Source of the DNA: Caldalkalibacillus mannanilyticus JCM 10596 | Lineage (GTDB): Bacteria > Bacillota > Bacilli > Caldalkalibacillales > JCM-10596 | Length of the DNA: 64,000 bases | Direction of reading: 5' to 3' | NCBI RefSeq assembly: GCF_000615945.1 | Contig: NZ_BAMO01000014.1 | Span: forward strand, 1 to 64,000 | Part shown: positions 35,900-44,892 of the stretch, piece after piece | Layout of the letters: each line of letters starts with the position of its first letter | Position numbering within the stretch: position 1 is the first letter of the stretch | Made by a program: the position numbers and the translations under genes | Notes under the pieces: generated by a model | What the model was told of the DNA's origin: nothing | What the model saw: only the letters and a program-made list of their open reading frames with translations | Databases searched by the model: none

Positions 35900-37651
35900 A
35901 TGGAGGATAGCAAGAAAAACAAACGGACGCAATGGCAGGGCTTTTTAGCATTACTAAGGCAAGGAAAGCCTTCCAAATGGTTAATAGGTTTAGCTATGCT
36001 GTTAAGTTTAGTAGAAACAGTTTCTGGTTTGATGATCCCGTTGCTGACTAAGAATATGGTGGATCAAATTTCAATGCTTGGTATTGAGCTTGGTCTGGTG
36101 CTGTTGATCTTGGCTGTTTTTATTCTTCAAATTGTAGCGGGGGGCTTTTCTTTTTATTTATTGGCGAAAATCGGAGAATTGATTGTAGCGAAAATAAGAG
36201 AAAGGCTATGGAATTGGATTATTGATCTCCCTATTCCGTATTTTGATCAGCATCAATCAGGAGAAACAATGAGTCGCATTACGCAGGATACAAACCAGAT
36301 CAAAGACCTAGTGACTAATCATCTAGTTACCTTTGTGTCTGGGCTGATCTCGATTATTGGCTCCGTCGTGATTCTAATAATTATTGATTGGAAGATGACT
36401 CTAATCATGTTGGTTGCCATCCCTACGTCAATGCTGATCATGCTTCCATTAGGTCGAATTATGAACAAAATAGCCAGACAAACACAAGATGAGATGGCAA
36501 GCTTTAGTGGGAATTTAGGTCGAGTATTAAGTGAAATAAGACTTGTAAAATCATATAATGGACAAACAGTTGAACGTGGAAAAGGAAAAGAAGGGATTCA
36601 GAACTTATTTACATATGGTTTAAGAGAGGCAAAGGTTCATGCGATGATCTCTCCACTCATGACCACCGTTATGATGCTGATTCTAGTCGTAATTATAGGG
36701 TATGGAGGCGTGAGAGTTGCTTCTGGTGATCTTTCTGCGGGAGCTTTAGTTGCTATTATTATTTATATGTTCCAAATCATTGTTCCGTTTAGTCAAATGG
36801 CTATGTTTTTCACAGCGTTTCAAAAAGCCATGGGAGCAACAGAGAGAATTCAAGAGTTGTTTTCCTTAAAACAGGAAGAGGAGCAGGAAGGGTTACCGAT
36901 TGAAACGGTAGATTCTTTACGCTTTGAGAATGTTTCTTTTGGCTATGAAACAAGAAAAGAGATCTTAAAAGGCGTGAGTTTCGATATTCAATCTGGACAA
37001 ACCGTTGCTCTAGTAGGTCCGAGTGGAAGTGGAAAAACAACGGTCTTTTCTTTGATTGAACGTTTTTACAAACCACTGGAAGGCGGCATCAATGTAGGTC
37101 ATGTGGATATTGATCAATTTTCTCTTGCTGAGTGGAGACATATGATAGGCTATGTATCACAAGAAAGTCCTATTATGTCAGGAACCATTAGAGAAAATAT
37201 TTGCTACGGCATGAAACGAGAGGTATCGCTTGAAGAGGTGATCAAAGCGGCAGAGCAAGCTAATGCCAGAGAATTTATTGAACAATTACCGATGGGCTTC
37301 GATACAGAGGTAGGAGAAAGAGGAATTAAGTTATCTGGAGGGCAGCGTCAACGTATTGCTGTGGCAAGGGCGCTTATCCGTAACCCACAAATCCTCTTGC
37401 TAGATGAAGCAACGTCTAATTTAGACAGTGAATCAGAACACCTTGTACAAATCGCTCTCAAGAATCTTATGCAGGGGCGTACAACATTGATTATAGCCCA
37501 CCGTCTATCGACAGTTGTGGATGCAGATCATATCCTTGTTTTAGAGCAAGGTGAGATTACCGGTCAAGGAACCCATCATCAATTGATGCAAACTCACGAA
37601 TTGTATCAAAAACTAGTGAAACAACAAATGACAGCTATGTTAACAAATTAA
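35900..37651 (+). CDS. bmrA: BmrA-like multidrug ABC exporter (half transporter)
   Basis: A 583-residue exporter with six transmembrane helices (residues 20-310) fused to an ATPase domain (340-570): Walker A GPSGSGKTT near 373, Q-loop YVSQESPIMSGTIRENICYG, signature LSGGQRQR, Walker B ILLLDEATSNLDSES and H-loop AHRLSTVVDAD. Long identical stretches to Bacillus BmrA (YvcC) are evident (for example ENICYGM, ELPMGFDTEVGERG). It works as a homodimer pumping hydrophobic drugs such as cervimycin. No regulator adjoins it. Confidence 0.93.
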   Translation: MEDSKKNKRTQWQGFLALLRQGKPSKWLIGLAMLLSLVETVSGLMIPLLTKNMVDQISMLGIELGLVLLILAVFILQIVAGGFSFYLLAKIGELIVAKIRERLWNWIIDLPIPYFDQHQSGETMSRITQDTNQIKDLVTNHLVTFVSGLISIIGSVVILIIIDWKMTLIMLVAIPTSMLIMLPLGRIMNKIARQTQDEMASFSGNLGRVLSEIRLVKSYNGQTVERGKGKEGIQNLFTYGLREAKVHAMISPLMTTVMMLILVVIIGYGGVRVASGDLSAGALVAIIIYMFQIIVPFSQMAMFFTAFQKAMGATERIQELFSLKQEEEQEGLPIETVDSLRFENVSFGYETRKEILKGVSFDIQSGQTVALVGPSGSGKTTVFSLIERFYKPLEGGINVGHVDIDQFSLAEWRHMIGYVSQESPIMSGTIRENICYGMKREVSLEEVIKAAEQANAREFIEQLPMGFDTEVGERGIKLSGGQRQRIAVARALIRNPQILLLDEATSNLDSESEHLVQIALKNLMQGRTTLIIAHRLSTVVDADHILVLEQGEITGQGTHHQLMQTHELYQKLVKQQMTAMLTN

Positions 37652-37842
37652 AGATCATGTCGGATCTCCTTTTCACCTGACAAATTTCCCGAGAAATAAT
37701 TCAAATTTTGCCATACAGAATTCAGGTTGTCGAATCACATCGGCATCCTTTTTTTTGATGAAAAAATAAGATTAACACAAAAGGATCCTTTTTAATTGAA
37801 GGGAAGGAATGAAGGACAAAGAATGAAATAGATATCCTCTAC

Positions 37843-37877
37843 GACTGTTACAAGCTTAAAATTGTAACAGTCTTTTT
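37843..37877 (+). terminator. hairpin with T tract in the 320-base gap before the SLH nucleotidase
   Basis: GACTGTTACAA pairs perfectly with TTGTAACAGTC, followed by TTTTT. The 37652-37971 gap otherwise holds a short AGATC/GATCT pair right after the bmrA stop and AT-rich DNA; I saw no convincing gene in it. The hairpin could end an upstream read-through or be an attenuator for the downstream gene. Confidence 0.7.
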
Positions 37878-37971
37878 ACAAAAGCTTATCAAATGGGTAA
37901 GGACTTTATGATAGAATAGGAGGGTAAAAGAATATACTCACAGGAGAAGAGGAAGAGGAGGATCAGACAAG

Positions 37972-39903
37972 ATGAAAAAAGCATTATCGATGTTTTTAGC
38001 AACAGTACTTACATTCTCTGTAGTATTCCAATTTGGAGCTCCGCTGGCTGACGCACAAAATGCGGATGTGACGAGAGGAGAATTTATCACTGAGCTTATG
38101 CACACTATGGGGGTGGATGTTGCTTCATATCAAGGAAATGATACAGACAGCTTTTCCGATGTAACTGAAGAGTTGGCTCCCTATGTTGAAGCAGCAGAGC
38201 GTTTAGAGATTACAACAGGAATGAGAGAAGGATTTTTTGGAGCCAATGAGAAGGTGACTCGTGAACAAGCGTATGTCTTTTTAATTCGTGCTCTCAATCT
38301 ATCAAAAACGTATGATCAGAAACTTTTAGATACATATAAAGACAAAGGTGCTGTTTGGGGCAAACAAGAGTTGGCTGCTGCCATTCAATTAGGTCTATTA
38401 AAAGGCTTTGAGGACAAAACACTTCGTCCTAAGCAGCCGTTAAAAAAGGATCAGATGAAACAAATCCTTGAACGCTATCATAGCAATTTTGAGCGGATCA
38501 CATTTGTTCATTCGAATGATCTCCATGGAAGAATCCTTCATAATGAGCAAAATGGCGAGTTAGGACTCGCGAAAATTGCTCATATTGCAAACGAAACAAG
38601 AAAACAGTATGCCAATACGTTTGTCTTGGATATGGGAGATACTTTCCATGGGACAAACTATGCAAACTTTTCTCAGGGTGAATCTGCTGCACAAGCCATG
38701 AATCTAATAGGCTATGATGCAATGGTAGCAGGGAACCATGATTTTAATTTTGGTTATAAAAGATTAGTAGAGTTAGATCAGATGACAGATTTCCCTATTT
38801 TAAGCGCTAACGTGGTTTTTGAAGCCGATGGAGAACTATTGCTCTACACTCATATGGTTCAAGAAAAGCTTGGGAAAAAAATTGCTTTTGTTGGATTAAC
38901 AGCGATCGATACAGTAGTGAAGACTCACCCTAATAATATCGAAGGGCTCGTCTTTATTGATGAGGTTGAAGTGATAAAGGAAATGGTAGCGGGCTTGAAA
39001 AATGAAGTAGATCACATTGTTGTCTTATCTCATTCAGGCTATGATGTCGATCTTGAAATTGCGAAGGCTGTGACTGACCTTGACTTGATTCTTGGTGGAC
39101 ATAGTCATACAACGATTGAAAAACCAGAATTGGTCAACGGAACCTATATCACTCAAGCATGGGAGCATGGAAAAGCATTAGGAATTACTCATATGCTATT
39201 TTACAAGGGTGAGTTAGTAGGAATCAATGGACACCTAACTCGTGACTATAAGGAATTACCGGCTGATCCAAAAGTGAAAGCATTATTAGATCAATATGTT
39301 GCTGAAGTAGATAAAGAATTGAATAAAGTAATAGGCAGTGTCAATGTTAAACTAGATGGTGCTCGTGAATTAGTTCGTACACAAGAAACGAATCTAGGGA
39401 ACCTTGTCACAGATGCGATGAGAGAATTGACAGGTGCAGATATTGCTATGACCAATGGAGGCGGGATTCGTGCTGATATTGAACCGGGTGAGGTAACCAT
39501 GAATCATGTGATTTCTGCCTTCCCTTTCACCAACACCGTTGTTTTAGTAGAATTGAATGGACAACAAATTCTTAGCACATTAGAGCATTCGGTTCGATTG
39601 TACCCTGAACAAAATGGAGGATTTATGCATGTTTCAGGTCTAACCTTTGAGTTTGATCCATCCAAAGCAGCAGGAGATAGAGTGAGTAATGTCAAGGTCG
39701 ATGGCAAACCCTTAGATCTTAATAAAAAGTATACCGTAGCGACGAATGACTTTACGGCTGCAGGTGGAGACGGATATAGCTGGTTAGCCGAAGGTGAACT
39801 ATTATCTTATACAGGTGAACTGTTAAATACAGTTGTAAGTGATTATATCCAAGATAAAAAAGCCATTCCAGCTGTAGAAGGACGTATCAAAGTAAAAGAA
39901 TAG
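37972..39903 (+). CDS. cell-surface 5'-nucleotidase with SLH-type domains
   Basis: 643 residues. A signal peptide (1-28, ending ADA) is followed by two S-layer homology-like segments (VTRGEFITELMHTMG...FSDV and VTREQAYVFLIRALNL...), then the metallophosphatase core (TFVHSNDLHGRILHNEQNG, VLDMGDTFHGT, VAGNHDFNFGYKR, LGGHSHTTIEKPE) and the 5'-nucleotidase C-domain (TNGGGIRADIEPGEVTMNHVISAFPFTNTVV, NDFTAAGGDGYSW). It is anchored to wall polysaccharide, unlike the LysM copy at 20976-23054. The two differ in metal-site context and may serve different nucleotides. A terminator follows. Confidence 0.92.
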   Translation: MKKALSMFLATVLTFSVVFQFGAPLADAQNADVTRGEFITELMHTMGVDVASYQGNDTDSFSDVTEELAPYVEAAERLEITTGMREGFFGANEKVTREQAYVFLIRALNLSKTYDQKLLDTYKDKGAVWGKQELAAAIQLGLLKGFEDKTLRPKQPLKKDQMKQILERYHSNFERITFVHSNDLHGRILHNEQNGELGLAKIAHIANETRKQYANTFVLDMGDTFHGTNYANFSQGESAAQAMNLIGYDAMVAGNHDFNFGYKRLVELDQMTDFPILSANVVFEADGELLLYTHMVQEKLGKKIAFVGLTAIDTVVKTHPNNIEGLVFIDEVEVIKEMVAGLKNEVDHIVVLSHSGYDVDLEIAKAVTDLDLILGGHSHTTIEKPELVNGTYITQAWEHGKALGITHMLFYKGELVGINGHLTRDYKELPADPKVKALLDQYVAEVDKELNKVIGSVNVKLDGARELVRTQETNLGNLVTDAMRELTGADIAMTNGGGIRADIEPGEVTMNHVISAFPFTNTVVLVELNGQQILSTLEHSVRLYPEQNGGFMHVSGLTFEFDPSKAAGDRVSNVKVDGKPLDLNKKYTVATNDFTAAGGDGYSWLAEGELLSYTGELLNTVVSDYIQDKKAIPAVEGRIKVKE

Positions 39904-39912
39904 TGAGCAGTC

Positions 39913-39955
39913 AAGAACTGTCCGAATAATGTAAGTCCATTCGACAGTTCTTTTT
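39913..39955 (+). terminator. terminator of the SLH nucleotidase gene
   Basis: AGAACTGTCCGAA pairs with TTCGACAGTTCT (one bulge), followed by TTTTTATT. Confidence 0.88.
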
Positions 39956-40004
39956 ATTAAGAGGATTACCTTTACTGGAGGAAAATAAAAGGATGAAGAA
40001 AATA

Positions 40005-40040
40005 GGGAGATGATCTTGTTTTAGTTCAAGATCATCTCCC
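40005..40040 (-). terminator. terminator of the potABCD operon
   Basis: GGGAGATGATCTTG and CAAGATCATCTCCC are perfect complements around an 8-base loop; on the minus strand TATTTT follows. It lies 9 bases past the potD stop. Confidence 0.85.
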
Positions 40041-40048
40041 ACATTTAT

Positions 40049-41095
40049 TTAACGACCACTTTTTAACTCTGTCCAAAAGCGGTCATATTCTTCTAGTGAT
40101 TCTCCTACTTCAACGATCCATTCAGCTCTGTCTAGCTCTTCAGGGCTTAAAAAGATCATATGGTTATTTCTATATTCTGCGCTGTGCAGAGGATAGGCTT
40201 TTTCATTGGGATTGCTATACATGATCGATTCGTAGTTCTTGACACTTACTTCAGGCTCTAGCAGATAATTAATAAATTTTTCAGCAAGCTCTTTGTTTTT
40301 TGCTCCCTTAGGAATGGCTAACGTATCAGCCCAAATCGTTCCGCCTTCTTTCGGAACAACATATTCAATATGCTCGTTTTGCTCACGAATCAGTGCGGCA
40401 TCTCCAGACCATACCGTGCCGATCCATGCTTCTTCTGTAATGAAGTTTTGTTTAATTGTATTGGTATCAAAAGCCATCACGTTAGGTAATAGCTTCTTTA
40501 GATCCAAGACGGCTAGTGCTAGCTCATTCATATCGGTGGTGCTATTGGAAAAGCCATTCTTAATTAAGCCCATTCCAATGACCTCACGAGGGTCATCTAG
40601 TAAGATCAGACGTCCTTTATATTGTTCATCCCATAAGCTCTCCCAGCTCTCAATAGGATCTGTCACGTATTTTGTATTATAGGCAATTCCTGTAATTCCC
40701 CAAGTGTAGACTAGAGAATAACGATTCTCTGGATCATAAGGAGGAGTCTGGAAGGTTGATACGATATTCTGGACATTAGGAATAGTAGCTTTATTTAGCT
40801 CCTCTAACAGCCCCAATTCGATTAAGGTCGAAACCATATAATCGGAGGGTTGAATTAAGTCATACTGAGAGCCTCCACTTGCTTGTAGCTTCGCTAAAAG
40901 CTCTTCATTGCTTGAGTAAAAATTCTGATTCACTTTTACATCATATCTCTCTTCAAAATCTTCTAACACCTGCTGATCAAAATTATCTACCCAAGTATAA
41001 ATATTAAGCACGTCTTTTTTAGGTCCGCATCCTAAGCTAGAAACAACAAGAATGGAGATCATGATGGCAGTAAGTACATTTTTTAATCCTTTCAT
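40049..41095 (-). CDS. potD: spermidine/putrescine ABC transporter, substrate-binding lipoprotein
   Basis: 348 residues with a lipobox (SSLGC, Cys23) and a type II periplasmic-binding fold: VLNIYTWVDNFDQQVLEDFEERYDVKVN, YDLIQPSDYMVSTL, TWGITGIAYNT, WESLWDEQYKGRLILLDDPREVIGM and WSGDAALIREQN carry the known PotD polyamine-site residues (Trp, Asp, Glu, Tyr). It delivers spermidine or putrescine to PotBC. It is the last gene of the leftward potABCD operon, 10 bases after potC. Confidence 0.93.
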   Translation of the reverse strand: MKGLKNVLTAIMISILVVSSLGCGPKKDVLNIYTWVDNFDQQVLEDFEERYDVKVNQNFYSSNEELLAKLQASGGSQYDLIQPSDYMVSTLIELGLLEELNKATIPNVQNIVSTFQTPPYDPENRYSLVYTWGITGIAYNTKYVTDPIESWESLWDEQYKGRLILLDDPREVIGMGLIKNGFSNSTTDMNELALAVLDLKKLLPNVMAFDTNTIKQNFITEEAWIGTVWSGDAALIREQNEHIEYVVPKEGGTIWADTLAIPKGAKNKELAEKFINYLLEPEVSVKNYESIMYSNPNEKAYPLHSAEYRNNHMIFLSPEELDRAEWIVEVGESLEEYDRFWTELKSGR

Positions 41096-41105
41096 AACAG
41101 CCTCC

Positions 41106-41903
41106 TTAAAAATAAATATTAGAATCCTTATCCCCTTTTCGACGAATCATCTCAGCTAAGAAAACAAGAATAAAGGTAGCCATAATCAGTAGAGAGGCAA
41201 TAGCATTTACTTCCGGAGTAATGCCTCGTTTGATCATCCCGTAAATATAGATAGGGAGGGTAGTAGCTCCAGGTCCTGCAACAAAAAAGCTTATCATAAA
41301 ATCATCTAAAGATAAAGAAAAGGTGAGTAATAGACTAGCGACAATAGCAGGAGTCAGCATAGGAAGCGTCACATTCCAAAAGGTTTCAAAAGGGGTGGCT
41401 CCTAAATCCTGCGCAGCTTCTTCGAGATCTCTTCCCAGCCCTGCTAGACGTGTAGACAGGATGATGAAGACAAAGGGAATACAGAAAGTAATGTGTGTAA
41501 TAATAATGGTTCCTTTGCCTAAGGGAATGGAGAGAAATGAAAACAGAAGAAGCAATGAGATTCCCATAATTAAATCAGGAACTAAAATCGTGAAAAAGAA
41601 AAGGCTGCTCCAGCCCTTTTTCCACTTAAAAGCATGCCGCTCAAAAGCAAGAGCAGCAAAGGTTCCAATAATTGTTGAAACAACCGCGGTAATACTAGCA
41701 ATAGCCAAGCTGTTAAATAAAGCTTCAAGCACTTGTCTATTATCAAAAATAGAAATATACCATTCCAACGTAAAGCCTGTCCACGCGGCGTTAATTCTCG
41801 ATTCATTGAAAGAGTATCCTATTATAATCAAAATAGGTAGATATAAAAAGATCATCATCAGAATAGAAAAGGGGAATAACCACTTTGGAATGCTTTTCAT
41901 CAT
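41106..41903 (-). CDS. potC: spermidine/putrescine ABC transporter permease
   Basis: A 265-residue six-helix permease. The cytoplasmic EAA loop reads EAAQDLGATPFETFWNVTLPM, which docks to the ATPase, and PDLIMGISLLLLFSFL and FSLSLDDFMISFFVAGPGATTLP are typical for PotC. Its start overlaps the stop of potB by 4 bases (ATGA). Confidence 0.93.
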   Translation of the reverse strand: MMKSIPKWLFPFSILMMIFLYLPILIIIGYSFNESRINAAWTGFTLEWYISIFDNRQVLEALFNSLAIASITAVVSTIIGTFAALAFERHAFKWKKGWSSLFFFTILVPDLIMGISLLLLFSFLSIPLGKGTIIITHITFCIPFVFIILSTRLAGLGRDLEEAAQDLGATPFETFWNVTLPMLTPAIVASLLLTFSLSLDDFMISFFVAGPGATTLPIYIYGMIKRGITPEVNAIASLLIMATFILVFLAEMIRRKGDKDSNIYF

Positions 41904-42748
41904 GACCTCCCCTCTGGAATATCATTGACCTTCATTGCTTTATAGAACAAGGCAATAAGAAGGAGCGATAGTCCCATCAACATAATGGAAGAGGCTGAGC
42001 CAAATGGCCAATCTCTAGCGGAAAGAAATTGATTTTGAATCAAATTCCCAAGTAAGACATTTTTCGCTCCACCCAATACATCAGGCACAACAAACATGCC
42101 AAAGGAGGAAACGAATACAAGAACACATCCATTAAGGATTCCTGGCTTCGTCAGTGGCAGCGTAATATTCCAAAAGGCTTTTCCTTCCGAAGCTCCAAGA
42201 TCGGCTGCTGCATCTAAATGCTGCTGCTCTACTCGTTCAAAAGCAACATATAAAGGTAAAACCATAAAAGGAAGAAGGGTATAGACCATTCCTAGTAAAA
42301 CAGCTCCCTGATGATAGAGCAGGTTCAGTGGAGTATCAATCCACCCAATAGATAATAGAAAGGTGTTGACGATCCCCTGAGAGCGTAAAATGATGATCCA
42401 AGCATAGGAACGAATCAAGAAGTTAATCCAAAACGGGAGCATCACTAAAATCAGCCAGATTGTTTTCTTCCCTTTTGGTAGACCTGAGATGTAATAAGAG
42501 AGAGGATAGGCTACGATTAGGGTAATCACAGTGGTCAGAATCGAGATGCTCAATGTTTCTAGAACAATGGAGAGATATAATGGTTCAAAGAAACGAATAT
42601 AATTTTTTAGAGTAAATTCATAGACGATTTGTCCGTGAGCTCCTCTGGAGAGGAACGAAAACAGAACGATCACCATCATAGGAAGAAAGGCAAAGATAAT
42701 CAACCATAATAGTGCGGGAGAAGCAAGTAATTTTCCCTTTTGTTTCAA
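41900..42748 (-). CDS. potB: spermidine/putrescine ABC transporter permease
   Basis: A 282-residue six-helix permease paired with PotC. It shows FLPMMVIVLFSFLSRG near the start, PFWINFLIRSYAWIIILR, the EAA loop DAAADLGASEGKAFWNITLPLTKPG and FGMFVVPDVLGGAKN.LLGNLI, all close to PotB. Overlaps the potA stop by 4 bases, so the four genes are translated as a coupled operon. Confidence 0.93.
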   Translation of the reverse strand: MKQKGKLLASPALLWLIIFAFLPMMVIVLFSFLSRGAHGQIVYEFTLKNYIRFFEPLYLSIVLETLSISILTTVITLIVAYPLSYYISGLPKGKKTIWLILVMLPFWINFLIRSYAWIIILRSQGIVNTFLLSIGWIDTPLNLLYHQGAVLLGMVYTLLPFMVLPLYVAFERVEQQHLDAAADLGASEGKAFWNITLPLTKPGILNGCVLVFVSSFGMFVVPDVLGGAKNVLLGNLIQNQFLSARDWPFGSASSIMLMGLSLLLIALFYKAMKVNDIPEGRS

Positions 42749-43731
42749 TGCAGTCTCACCTCATCCTTGGGCTCCCATGTCAAAATCACTTGATCTCCGG
42801 TCTTTAGGTTTTGATGGGGATGTTGAATACTGCTATAAGCAATAATAGGCTTCTCTTGGGCAGAAAAATCAACAAACAGCTTGAGCTGGTTGCCTGTAAA
42901 GATAATATCTTGCAGCTTCCCTTCTTTTTTAGGGGAAGCCGGTACAGCTCCATTGGTTACAATCCTGATATGTTCTGGGCGCACAGAAAAAATCTCGCTT
43001 CCTCTTTTGAGGATGTTGTTTTCTCCAATAAAGTGAGCGACAAATAAACTATTAGGTTGAAGATAAACTTCCTGCGGCGTTCCTATCTGTTCAATTCTTC
43101 CTTGATTAAGAATCACAATTCGGTCAGACATCGTCATCGCTTCTTCCTGATCATGGGTGACGTAGACAAACGTGATGCCCAGCCTTTTTTGCAGATTCTT
43201 CAGCTCTATCTGCAAATTTTTTCTTAACTGGTTATCTAAAGCAGTAAGAGGCTCATCAAGGAGGAGGACCTTAGGTTCGTTAATGATGGCTCTAGCTATC
43301 GCTACGCGCTGCTGTTGTCCCCCAGAGAGCTGCTTAGGAAACCTTTTGCGAAATTCTGATAACTCCGTATAGTCCAGAATTTCCTCAAGACGTTTCATTT
43401 GTTCCTTTTTAGAAATTTTCTTCATGCGCAATCCAAATAAAATGTTATCTTCCACATTCATATGGGGAAAGAGAGCATACTGCTGAAACACCATGTTCAT
43501 ATCCCTTTTGTAGGGAGGAAATGATGTGATTGGTTTATTAGCTAGGAGAATATCTCCTTGTGAAGGCTGCTCAAATCCAGCAATCATTCTTAATAAAGTA
43601 GTTTTTCCACAACCGCTGGGACCTAATAGGGTGATAAACTCCCCTTCTTCTATGGAAAGAGTGAGGGGATGAATCACCGTTTGTTCGTCATATTCTTTTG
43701 TTATATCTTTTAATTGTATAATTGGTGTCAT
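42745..43731 (-). CDS. potA: spermidine/putrescine ABC transporter ATP-binding protein
   Basis: A 328-residue ATPase: Walker A GPSGCGKTT, Q-loop NMVFQQYALFPHMNVEDNI, signature LSGGQQQRVAIARAI, Walker B VLLLDEPLTALD and H-loop YVTHDQEEAM, followed by a short C-terminal TOBE-like regulatory domain (from about residue 240). It powers polyamine import with PotBCD. The start uses AAGGGA about 8 bases upstream. No regulatory site stands out in the 110-base leader. Confidence 0.92.
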   Translation of the reverse strand: MTPIIQLKDITKEYDEQTVIHPLTLSIEEGEFITLLGPSGCGKTTLLRMIAGFEQPSQGDILLANKPITSFPPYKRDMNMVFQQYALFPHMNVEDNILFGLRMKKISKKEQMKRLEEILDYTELSEFRKRFPKQLSGGQQQRVAIARAIINEPKVLLLDEPLTALDNQLRKNLQIELKNLQKRLGITFVYVTHDQEEAMTMSDRIVILNQGRIEQIGTPQEVYLQPNSLFVAHFIGENNILKRGSEIFSVRPEHIRIVTNGAVPASPKKEGKLQDIIFTGNQLKLFVDFSAQEKPIIAYSSIQHPHQNLKTGDQVILTWEPKDEVRLH

Positions 43732-43847
43732 TCGCTTTTCCCTTACTTCTGTTCATAATTTTTAGTGGTTCGTAAGACCAAACTTTTCAAACCAAAAATG
43801 TTTCTAGGGATACTATACTTGTTAGCGCCCCCTTTGTAAACATTATA

Positions 43848-44786
43848 TTATACTAAATCTTGAGGAAAAGGTTCTAAGAGAGTTTGTTCTGCTAAATTCG
43901 CTTGGTTATAGCGAGTAATATAGGAGCGTAAAAGTGTGAGAGGAGTATGAAGAGGAACGATCCCCTGACGGTATTTTTCCCAGCATAGTAGAACCGCATC
44001 TTTCTCTTGTCTGTTTAACTCCTGTAAGTTTTTATCTATCAGATCCGTTATGGTTTGAATGAGATTGGAGAAGGAAGGGAGCTTCTGTAGGGAAAGAAAC
44101 AACCATTTTTCAACTAATAAAATGAGCTGATCAAAAGAAGTATTTTGTGATGAAGCAAGGATTTGCTGCATCTCTTCTGTCTTGTTTCGATCATAGATTT
44201 GGAGCAGGTATATATTGTTTTTTAGGAATTGATTCAGCTGCTTCAGATCTTGTGTATGTTTTACCAGACGAAAAGAAGCTAGTAGATATAGTTTCGTTAA
44301 GAAATGATCTCGAATATGCTGTTGTTTGAGTCGTTGCTCATCTTCGACAGCGACATAAGGAAAAGAGCTAAGGACGGCTTGGGCATACAAACCATTCCCA
44401 TAGCCAATAGGGGTTTGTTCATTTTGTTCTGAATATAATTTTACATCACCAATCCCACAGGAAGGTGAACGGCTTTTTAGAATAAAACCGTCTACTTCCA
44501 TGAGAGAGTTCAGGTGCTTGAAAGCGAATTGATTCATCTCTTCTGTAAGATCTCGTCCAGTAGAAGGCTGAATTAACGTATATTGTTCCTTCATTTGTAA
44601 AACGCGTATAGGGTCTCTTGGAATACCAAGGCCAATTTCATACTCAGGGCATATAGGGATGAAATGAACGTGTTTTTGTAAGTTGCGAACAAAATCATCG
44701 TGAATCATTTGACCGTTATATCGACAAGCATCAAATTCTAAGCATTTGCTGACGACAATGATCGGGGTAACAAATTTGGGCATCAC
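43848..44786 (-). CDS. TudS-like DUF523 + DUF1722 (YbgA) protein
   Basis: A 312-residue two-domain protein. Residues 1-145 are DUF523, which in characterised members (TudS) is a [4Fe-4S] thiouracil desulfidase; the three cluster cysteines match (Cys15 or Cys21 in SKCLEFDACRYNG, Cys46 in ICPE, Cys110 in SPSCGIG). Residues 155-290 are the DUF1722 (YbgA) domain, with HIRDHFLTKLYLLASFR and the repeated helix pattern. Fusion of the two is common. The likely job is to remove sulfur from modified pyrimidines; the second domain's role is unknown. It is a single gene. Confidence 0.85.
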   Translation of the reverse strand: MMPKFVTPIIVVSKCLEFDACRYNGQMIHDDFVRNLQKHVHFIPICPEYEIGLGIPRDPIRVLQMKEQYTLIQPSTGRDLTEEMNQFAFKHLNSLMEVDGFILKSRSPSCGIGDVKLYSEQNEQTPIGYGNGLYAQAVLSSFPYVAVEDEQRLKQQHIRDHFLTKLYLLASFRLVKHTQDLKQLNQFLKNNIYLLQIYDRNKTEEMQQILASSQNTSFDQLILLVEKWLFLSLQKLPSFSNLIQTITDLIDKNLQELNRQEKDAVLLCWEKYRQGIVPLHTPLTLLRSYITRYNQANLAEQTLLEPFPQDLV

Positions 44787-44892
44787 ATTAAGGCTCCTTT
44801 TTCATGAAAGCATAGAAGGTACAAAACTAAGCTATTCTTATTTTATCCAATATGATGCCCCTATTTCAAATCTTTCCATGTGGGAGAGGTTC

